DNA from: Xanthobacter autotrophicus Py2
Lineage (GTDB): Bacteria; Pseudomonadota; Alphaproteobacteria; Rhizobiales; Xanthobacteraceae
Assembly: GCA_000017645.1 (NCBI GenBank)
Contig: CP000782.1
Coordinates: 62,001 to 126,000, forward strand
Direction: 5' to 3'
Length of the DNA stretch: 64,000 bases
Shown here: positions 58,207-64,000 of the stretch, in pieces
Layout: each line of letters opens with the position of its first letter
Position numbering within the stretch: the stretch's first letter is position 1
Made by a program: the position numbers and the translations under genes
Notes under the pieces: generated by a model
The model's input: the letters and a program-made list of their open reading frames with translations, nothing else
The model's database searches: none
What the model was told of the DNA's origin: nothing

Positions 58207-59604
58207 TCAATGATTGTTGTGGGGGGATTTGACGCCGGGTTTCACGACGTTGAACTCGGCAGTCTTGGTCTTGTCGAACTTAGGGGAAGGAGCGCGTTCA
58301 GCCTTTTTCGGTTCGCCCTTCCACTCGAAGGCGACCGTCCCTTCCGGGTGCTTGAACCAACCCGGATCCTTGTAGTCGCCGGATGCGAGCCCCTCGCGCA
58401 CCTTGACGACCGAGAACATGCCGCCCATCTCGACCGCCCCGAACTGGGCGAAGCCCGTCATCATCGGCAGCGTGTTGTCGGGCAGCGGCATCTCCATCTC
58501 GCCCATGTCCGCCATGCCCGCCGTGCCCATCGGCATGTAGTCGGGGACGAGCTTGCGCACCTTCTTGGCGAACTCCTTCTTGTCGACGCCGATGAAGTTG
58601 CGCACGTCGTGGCCCATGGCGTTCATGGTGTGATGCGACTTGTGGCAGTGGATCGCCCAATCGCCGGGCTTGTCGGCGACGAAATCGAAGGCGCGCATCT
58701 GCCCGACGGCGCAATCGATGGTGACCTCTGGCCAGGCCGCGGCCTCCGGCACCCAACCGCCATCGGTGCACGACACCTTGAAGTCGTAGCCGTGCATGTG
58801 GATGGGGTGGTTCGTCATGGTGAGATTGCCGAACCGGATGCGGACCTTATCGCCCTTGCCCGCGACGATGTGGTCGATGCCGGGGAAGACGCGGCTATTC
58901 CAGGTCCACATATTGAAGTTGGTCATCTCGGCGACCTTCGGCACATAGGTGCCGGGATCGATGTCGTAGGCAGCCATCAGGAACACGAAGTCCCGGTCGA
59001 CGCGGCGAAATGCGGGATCCTTCGGATGCACCACGAAGAAACCCATCATGCCCATGGCCATCTGGACCATCTCGTCGGCATGGGGGTGGTACATGAAGGT
59101 GCCGCTCTTCTGGAGCTGGAACTCGTAGACGAAGGTCTTGCCGACGGGGATGTGCGGCTGGGTCAGCCCACCGACCCCATCCATGCCGCAGGGCAGCAAC
59201 TGCCCGTGCCAATGGATGGTGGTGTGCTCCGGCAGCTTGTTGGTGACGAAGATGCGGACCTTGTCGCCCTCGACCGCCTCGATGGTCGGTCCGGGCGATT
59301 GGCCGTTATAGCCCCACAGGTGGCCGACCATGCCGGGCGAGAACTCGCGCACCACCGGTTCGGCGACGAGATGGAACTCCTTCCAGTCCCCGTTCATGCG
59401 CCAAGGCAGGGTCCAGCCATTGAGCGTGACGACGGGCTGGTAGTCCGGGCCGCTCGTCGGGACGAGCGGCGGCTGCATGACCGCCTCCTTCATGGTTGCG
59501 GCTTCGGGGATCGCGGCCGCCTGGGCGCGGCCTGACACGGCGCTTGCGCTGATCAGTGCCATGCCACCGGAGGCGCCGAGGAAATTTCGACGTGAGATCG
59601 TCAT
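58207..59604 (-). CDS. Multicopper oxidase, CopA-like
   Basis: A 465-residue Tat-exported oxidase (SRRNFLGASGG leader). Copper sites: IHWHGQLLPCG, MYHPHADEM, NHPIHMHGYDF and IHCHKSHHTMNAMG. The C-terminus is Met-rich (MPMGTAGMADMGEMEMPLPD) for cuprous binding. It is a periplasmic Cu(I) oxidase distinct from the CueO-like one at 33.1 kb. Stop-to-start gaps with neighbours are 13-18 bp, so it is in the same operon. Confidence 0.92.
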   Translation of the reverse strand: MTISRRNFLGASGGMALISASAVSGRAQAAAIPEAATMKEAVMQPPLVPTSGPDYQPVVTLNGWTLPWRMNGDWKEFHLVAEPVVREFSPGMVGHLWGYNGQSPGPTIEAVEGDKVRIFVTNKLPEHTTIHWHGQLLPCGMDGVGGLTQPHIPVGKTFVYEFQLQKSGTFMYHPHADEMVQMAMGMMGFFVVHPKDPAFRRVDRDFVFLMAAYDIDPGTYVPKVAEMTNFNMWTWNSRVFPGIDHIVAGKGDKVRIRFGNLTMTNHPIHMHGYDFKVSCTDGGWVPEAAAWPEVTIDCAVGQMRAFDFVADKPGDWAIHCHKSHHTMNAMGHDVRNFIGVDKKEFAKKVRKLVPDYMPMGTAGMADMGEMEMPLPDNTLPMMTGFAQFGAVEMGGMFSVVKVREGLASGDYKDPGWFKHPEGTVAFEWKGEPKKAERAPSPKFDKTKTAEFNVVKPGVKSPHNNH

Positions 59605-59622
59605 GATGGTCTCCTTGTCTCG

Positions 59623-61092
59623 TCAATTCACGCCGCCTTCGGCGGCCGCGGTCACGACAGGGCCCTCACCGGCCGAACCGGCTGAGCTGCCTCCGCCGAT
59701 GATCGCGGTCTCGAAGTCCACGGTGGCGATGAAGAAGTCGTGCTTGGCGGAGATCGCCGCGACGTTGGTGGCGATGCTTTCCCGCGCCGTCGTCAGAAGC
59801 TCGAAGACGTCGATCAGCATGCCGTTGTATTCGAGCAGAGCCTGCTCGTTGATCGTCCGGCGCAGCGGCAGAATGCTGTTCTGATACTGGCGGGCGATGT
59901 CGTAGCTGCCGCGATAGGTGAGATAGGCCGCGCGCGCTTCCGAGCGCACGTTGATGGCTTTTTCCATCAGGCGGTTGACCGCCTGCATGTAAGTCTCCCG
60001 CGATCGGCGCACGTTGACTTCGCCGCCGTCAAAGATCGGGATCTGGATTTCGAGCTCGAAGCCGCGCGGCGACGAGCTCTCCCGTACGCCGTCCACGGTC
60101 GATCGCTCGTAGTTGCCGCGCCAGCCACCATCGAGCATGGAGACGAACCGCGTCGCCTCGGTCAGCCCGAGAGTCTTGGCCATGGCATCGAGCTCGAGGC
60201 GCGCCGCGATAAGATCGACACGCTTTCGAATGGCTTCGACTTCGACCTGCTGTGCCGTCTGGATGCGGGGCATGCCCGGGAGCTGACCCGGCAATCTGTA
60301 GTCGACGTCGGCCCCCCACAAGCCCAGCATGCGGGTCAGGCCTTCGCGGTCCGTGCTGACCTTCAATCGAGCCTGGGCAAGCTCGTTGGACACCTCGGCG
60401 TAGAAGGAACTCGCTCGCGCCTGGTCGAGTTTCTTCGCGGCGCCGGTTTCGCCGAGCTTGCGCGTGAGGTCGGCGGCCGCGTCGGCGGAAACCCGTGCCT
60501 GCTCGAGGAAGGACGCGGTCTGCCGCGACGCCACAGCGCGGTAATAGGCGCGGCGGGTCTCCGCCGCAGTGCGGAAGGTTGCCTCGATTGCTTTCTGCCG
60601 GGCGGCTTCGAATTGCGTCCTGGCGATGTCGCTGCGGGCCGGAAGTGTCAGGAGCGCCAGGATGTTGGCGATTACGCGACGTTCGATATCCAGCGAACCG
60701 CCGGTGGAGAGCCGCTCGACTCCGATGACCGGATTGGGCGGCAGGCTGGCCTCGACGAAGGCAGCCTCGGAAATGCCGAGCGCATTGTACTCGGCCTGAA
60801 GACCGCGATTGTTGATGAGCGCAAGCTGGACGGCGCCGTCCGCGGTCAAGGGCTTGGTCAGGAGTGCCTTGACGCGGCTCTGGACCGCGGACGCCTCGGC
60901 GGAGGACACGATCTTCACGGTGTCCTTGCCGATCGCGGCCGAGACCTCCGCCGACACCGGGCTCATGCCGCCGTCCGGCGTGAAGGTTACGCAGCCACCC
61001 AGTGTCGTGGCGACGGCGCCGATCGCGACGAGACGCCTCCATGGTGGCGCAGGAACAGGCTTCGCCTGGCTATCGATTGTGAGCGCCATCAT
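59623..61092 (-). CDS. TolC-family outer-membrane efflux lipoprotein
   Basis: A 489-residue protein. The lipobox LGGC after residue 30 suggests a CusC-like lipidated channel. Helical repeats typical of OEP domains follow (LALINNRGLQAEYNALGISEA, LPARSDIARTQFEAARQKA, TYRGSYDIARQYQNSILPL). It should form the outer-membrane duct for a metal efflux pump, but no RND pump or adaptor lies in the window. Confidence 0.87.
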   Translation of the reverse strand: MMALTIDSQAKPVPAPPWRRLVAIGAVATTLGGCVTFTPDGGMSPVSAEVSAAIGKDTVKIVSSAEASAVQSRVKALLTKPLTADGAVQLALINNRGLQAEYNALGISEAAFVEASLPPNPVIGVERLSTGGSLDIERRVIANILALLTLPARSDIARTQFEAARQKAIEATFRTAAETRRAYYRAVASRQTASFLEQARVSADAAADLTRKLGETGAAKKLDQARASSFYAEVSNELAQARLKVSTDREGLTRMLGLWGADVDYRLPGQLPGMPRIQTAQQVEVEAIRKRVDLIAARLELDAMAKTLGLTEATRFVSMLDGGWRGNYERSTVDGVRESSSPRGFELEIQIPIFDGGEVNVRRSRETYMQAVNRLMEKAINVRSEARAAYLTYRGSYDIARQYQNSILPLRRTINEQALLEYNGMLIDVFELLTTARESIATNVAAISAKHDFFIATVDFETAIIGGGSSAGSAGEGPVVTAAAEGGVN

Positions 61093-61307
61093 TCGCCCCC
61101 TGTCTTAGGAGCGACGCGCTCATTGCGCTCGATCCAGGGTTTCGGATCGACCGGACGGTAATCGACCGTTCCCGCGGTGACGGGCGCGTAGCGCAAGGGC
61201 TTCACGCTCGAATTCGCATCGGATGGGCTCTGCCCCACCTCGATCGCGGGCGGTCCGGAACATGCGGACAGAGCGACGGCGAAGGCCGTCAGCAAGACAG
61301 GTTTCAT
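61089..61307 (-). CDS. Small lipoprotein
   Basis: A 72-residue lipoprotein (MKPVLLTAFAVALSAC, lipobox at residue 16) with DYRPVDPKPWIERNERVAPK near the end. Its stop overlaps the TolC-family start, so the two are coupled. It occurs in similar copper clusters; function unknown. Confidence 0.75.
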   Translation of the reverse strand: MKPVLLTAFAVALSACSGPPAIEVGQSPSDANSSVKPLRYAPVTAGTVDYRPVDPKPWIERNERVAPKTGGE

Positions 61308-61485
61308 GGAGATCCTCGGAATCGGCCCAGTCGGCCTGAGCGGCATGGCCGCGCGGCATCGAACAGCGATCTTCAGCGGCTGCGGAGACGCAGCGGCGAA
61401 AGCCGTCGGCAGAAACCCGAGGACGGAAACACAGACGGATTAAATCCGTCAGCAGTCAGAGGTCGTGAAGGGAGTCGGCCGACGA

Positions 61486-61899
61486 TCAGACGTCGGTGGA
61501 TCTTGGCGGGCGCTCGAGGCGCGTCGCGGACGATTCCTTTACACCCGCATCGAGCGACGGATGATCGATGGTCCGCACAAAAGCGATGATCGCCATAGCG
61601 CATCCGCTGGCGGGAATTGCCGTGTGGCAGGCCATGGCGCAGCAGGAGTTGGATGCATCGCCGTGCTGATGTTGGGCGGAGCAGGCCGAGCCGTCTGCTT
61701 CCAGACAAGCGGAATTCTGGGCCAGGTCGCTGTCGCCGTGCTCATGCGATCCGCTGGAATGGCTGGTCTCGATCGGGGCGTGGTGCCCTTTCCCACCGCT
61801 CGATACCATCAAGGTGTTCGCAATACCCCATCCCGTGCTTGTCACCAAAAAGGCGAGCACGGTCAGAAGAACCACGAATGAGCGAAGCGAAAGCATCAT
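61486..61899 (-). CDS. Exported Cys/His-rich protein of copper cluster
   Basis: A 137-residue protein with an N-terminal hydrophobic helix (SFVVLLTVLAFLVTSTGWG), then His-rich HSSGSHEHGD, HQHGDASNSCCAMACHTAI and several cysteines. Likely periplasmic metal binding. The start at MMLSLRS is chosen for the signal peptide. Separated from the lipoprotein gene by 178 bp with no gene. Confidence 0.7.
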   Translation of the reverse strand: MMLSLRSFVVLLTVLAFLVTSTGWGIANTLMVSSGGKGHHAPIETSHSSGSHEHGDSDLAQNSACLEADGSACSAQHQHGDASNSCCAMACHTAIPASGCAMAIIAFVRTIDHPSLDAGVKESSATRLERPPRSTDV

Positions 61900-62242
61900 A
61901 TCGCCTCGCAAAATACGGGTGACGCCGTGAATGGCAAGGACCATTTTGGCGTCATGTAAAAAAGCTTCGACGCTGGTCCTCGGCAGTCACACGAAAATCC
62001 CTTGCAAGGCTTTCGCTTTATCACCGAGAACATCAACGCTACGACATCCGGCGGCCGCCTGGTCTTCCACGTATTCGGGGCTCTAGTCCGGATTATGCAC
62101 CAGGGTTGGCGGGCATAGCCTAAGCTGATCGGGGTGCAGCGGGAACCAATGCGCCCGCGACCCCGTCAGCGCCCACGTTGATCCTGCTCAAGGCGGTCCT
62201 TTCATGCGCACCTACGATGAGGCATAGTTCGCCGGTGAGGCG
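61900..62242. other. Divergent promoter region of copper cluster
   Basis: About 340 bp between divergent genes. It contains the palindrome CCTTGCAAGG (62000-62009) and AT-rich tracts (ATGTAAAAAAGC near 61955). No open frame is convincing. A metal-responsive regulator site is likely but not identified. Confidence 0.4.
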
Positions 62243-62635
62243 ATGAGGCACATGCTCAGGCTCAGTTCCGCAGCGGAGTGGGTGAAAGTGCTACCAGCGA
62301 TCCTGGTGGCACTGGCCATGCTGTTCGCGCCCATCGCCAACGCCTATTCCGCGCCATGCCACGACGAGGATTCGGCATACGCCGTAGCGGTGGATCATCC
62401 GCACCAGATCGCCTCGCCTGATCCCGCGGATCATCATTCGGACGAGCCGACCCAACCCGCTGACCACGGAAAGTGCTGCAGCGTCTCCTGCAGCGTCTAT
62501 GTGCCCGTGGCCGACGGCGCGGATTTGCACGTTCTGGATCTGACCTTTGTGCGACAGCCCTTTGATCTCGCCAACCAGGCCGCAGACGGCCTGGCGGTCT
62601 TGCCCGGCCTCGATCCCCCGCGTTTCCAGAGCTGA
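62243..62635 (+). CDS. Exported Cys/His-rich protein, divergent from copper cluster
   Basis: A 130-residue protein with a membrane or signal segment (VLPAILVALAMLFAPIANAYS), then HDEDSAY, DHPHQ, DHHSDEPTQPADHGKCCSVSCSV. The composition mirrors the protein at 61486-61899, suggesting paralogous metal-binding roles. The ATG is followed by another 9 bp on; no strong ribosome site. Confidence 0.65.
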   Translation: MRHMLRLSSAAEWVKVLPAILVALAMLFAPIANAYSAPCHDEDSAYAVAVDHPHQIASPDPADHHSDEPTQPADHGKCCSVSCSVYVPVADGADLHVLDLTFVRQPFDLANQAADGLAVLPGLDPPRFQS

Positions 62636-62679
62636 TAGCGGTCTCAACGCATTTCAGGCGTGAGACGGACGCGCGAAGC

Positions 62680-62698
62680 GGCACCCCTTGAGGGTGCC
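62680..62698. terminator. Hairpin downstream of copper-cluster gene
   Basis: GGCACCC-CTTGA-GGGTGCC forms a perfect 7-bp stem with a 5-nt loop, 45 bp after the stop at 62635. There is no T-run. Confidence 0.5.
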
Positions 62699-62773
62699 GG
62701 CGCGTCGACGCGCCGCAAGATGCCCCCGAAATCAGCGTCGGTCTCGTGCCGATGGGGAAACGAGGACCTTTCC

Positions 62774-64000
62774 ATGTATGGTCGCGACACGCTTGCCGAG
62801 CCTATGGCCGGCACGGCTGCGCTCGGGCAATCCGGACCGACGGGCACCGGAGCCCCGCAGCAAACCCGCAATGCCCAAGCGGGCGCCTTCTTCAGCGACC
62901 CCGGAACTTTCGCTCGCGATGTCCTGTCCTATGGCAGGGACGCGGCCGAGCGCTGGATCCTGTTCTGGGACACGCTTCGCCAGCGGGCCGACAACATGCT
63001 GGCGCACGAGCGCGCCGGAAAGCCGCCGCTGCTCGACTTCGACTATGAAGTCCTGCTCGATGCCCGCCGGTTTGAGCGTCCGGCAAATTATGCGCTCCTG
63101 CGCGTGACCCGCGTCGGAGATCAATGCCTGGACGCTTGCCTGGACGCTGCCAAGCCGCCGGTGGTGATCCTCGATCCGCGGGCCGGCCACGGACCGGGGA
63201 TCGGCGGCTTCAGGCAGGACTCCGAGGTCGGCCTCGCCCTGCATCAGGGGCATCCCGTCTATTTCGTCACCTTCTATCCCGAGCCTGCCGCAGGGCAGAC
63301 GCTCGCCGACGTGCTTCACGTGCTGCGGCGGTTCGTCGAGGAGGTGTCACGCCGCCATTCCGGCGCCGCGCCCGTGCTCTACGGGAATTGCCAGGCCGGC
63401 TGGGCGGTGACGCTGCTCGCCGCGGACTGCGCGGGGCTGACGGGTCCCGTCGTTCTCAACGGGACCCCTCTGTCCTACTGGGCCGGCGAGAGCGGCATCA
63501 ACCCGATGCGCATCGCGGCGGGCTTCGAGGGCGGCGCATGGCTGACGCATCTCCTCGCCGACCTCGGGGACGGCCGCTTCGATGGCGCCTTCCTGGTGCA
63601 GAACTTCGAAGGGCTGAAGCCCGAGGCGGTGTGGGAGAAGTACGCGAACCTCTATGCCCACATGGACACGGAGCGGGAGCGGTTCCTCGCCTTCGAGCGC
63701 TGGTGGGGCGGCTACTACTTCCTGAGCCGCGAGGAGATCCTCGCCATCGTCGAGAACCTCTTCGTCGGCAACCGGCTCGAGGAGGGGCGCCTGCGCATCT
63801 GCGCGGGGTGCCATGCGGACCTCAGGCGCATCCGCAACCCGCTCGTGATCTTCGCCTCCTATGGCGACGACATCACCCCGCCCCATCAAGCGCTTGGCTG
63901 GATACCGGTCGTGTACCGCGACACCGACGACCTGAAGGCGGCGGGCCAGCGCATCGTCTATCTCGTCAACCGCCATGTCGGGCATCTCGGCATCTTCGTT
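62774..64000 (+). CDS. DUF3141 poly(3-hydroxyalkanoate) synthase-like protein (partial, runs off right edge)
   Basis: The frame is open for 409 codons to the window end, so it is 3' incomplete. An alpha/beta-hydrolase core is visible: VVILDPRAGHGPGIGGF, HPVYFVTFYPEPAAG, LYGNCQAGWAVTLLA (the PHA-synthase-type lipase box with Cys in place of Ser), WAGESGINPMR and the late NRHVGHLGIFV with the catalytic His. DUF3141 proteins are related to PhaC and occur next to phosphate acetyltransferase genes. ATG 62774 has GAGGA 7 bp upstream. Confidence 0.85.
   Translation, partial: MYGRDTLAEPMAGTAALGQSGPTGTGAPQQTRNAQAGAFFSDPGTFARDVLSYGRDAAERWILFWDTLRQRADNMLAHERAGKPPLLDFDYEVLLDARRFERPANYALLRVTRVGDQCLDACLDAAKPPVVILDPRAGHGPGIGGFRQDSEVGLALHQGHPVYFVTFYPEPAAGQTLADVLHVLRRFVEEVSRRHSGAAPVLYGNCQAGWAVTLLAADCAGLTGPVVLNGTPLSYWAGESGINPMRIAAGFEGGAWLTHLLADLGDGRFDGAFLVQNFEGLKPEAVWEKYANLYAHMDTERERFLAFERWWGGYYFLSREEILAIVENLFVGNRLEEGRLRICAGCHADLRRIRNPLVIFASYGDDITPPHQALGWIPVVYRDTDDLKAAGQRIVYLVNRHVGHLGIFV

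Overview
The window looks like part of an accessory replicon (probably a megaplasmid) of a Xanthobacter-type alphaproteobacterium. The main reason is a complete propylene-oxidation and coenzyme M island. Its 2-ketopropyl-CoM carboxylase keeps the residue numbering known from X. autotrophicus Py2 (C82/C87, F501/H506), and its R-hydroxypropyl-CoM dehydrogenase keeps S142, R152, Y155, K159 and R196. The DNA is GC-rich and heavily mosaic: a TraR-type regulator, plasmid accessory genes (DUF3991/TOPRIM, DUF1419, DUF3085, a methylase-helicase), a relaxase fragment, three transposable elements and many truncated genes.

Layout. 0.2-4.2 kb: copper/heavy-metal P1B-ATPase with a rare CPD membrane motif, a Cys/His-rich peptide and an MFS transporter. 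4.3-5.7 kb: a PPK2-type kinase whose 3' end runs into a convergent TIR-domain gene. 6.0-7.3 kb: an IS3-family (IS407-like) element with a frameshifted orfA. 7.3-10.8 kb: a leftward three-gene module (nuclease-like, winged-helix-like, P-loop ATPase) that I cannot assign to a known system; two of its genes carry frameshifts and the ATPase is cut by the IS end. 10.8-11.1 kb: DUF3363 relaxase fragment.

11.8-31.4 kb is the functional core. xamoABCDEF (alkene monooxygenase) and an aldehyde-dehydrogenase-like pseudoenzyme end in a strong terminator. A convergent DcmR-like MEDS regulator follows. Then come xecA (epoxyalkane:CoM transferase), a zinc-ribbon mini-protein, xecC, xecD and xecE, an unusual split gene pair, xcbB1-C1-D1-E1 for coenzyme M synthesis, a LysR regulator and an OmpW porin. 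Together they explain propylene entry, epoxidation, CoM conjugation, oxidation of both hydroxypropyl-CoM enantiomers, reductive carboxylation to acetoacetate, and supply of the CoM cofactor.

31.4-33.1 kb holds an IS1380-like element. 33.1-39.2 kb is a second metal/periplasm region: multicopper oxidase, tiny membrane protein, DUF302, rhodanese, a NuoA-like protein with a cysteine-free NuoB-like fragment, a TIR fragment, NifX-like, DUF2933, ICMT-like and Spy-like genes. 39.9-47.6 kb is a plasmid backbone block whose large helicase-methylase is cut by a 3.2-kb Tn3-family element (47611-50826). To the right lie a RES/Xre toxin-antitoxin pair, an HsdR C-terminal remnant, a P2-type cation ATPase and a chimeric nuclease/AI-2E transporter ORF. 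56.9-62.6 kb is a third copper cluster (DUF411, CusF-like, cupredoxin, CopA-like oxidase, TolC-type channel, lipoprotein, two Cys/His-rich exported proteins). A DUF3141 PHA-synthase-like gene runs off the right edge.

I see no rRNA, tRNA, CRISPR array or replication origin.
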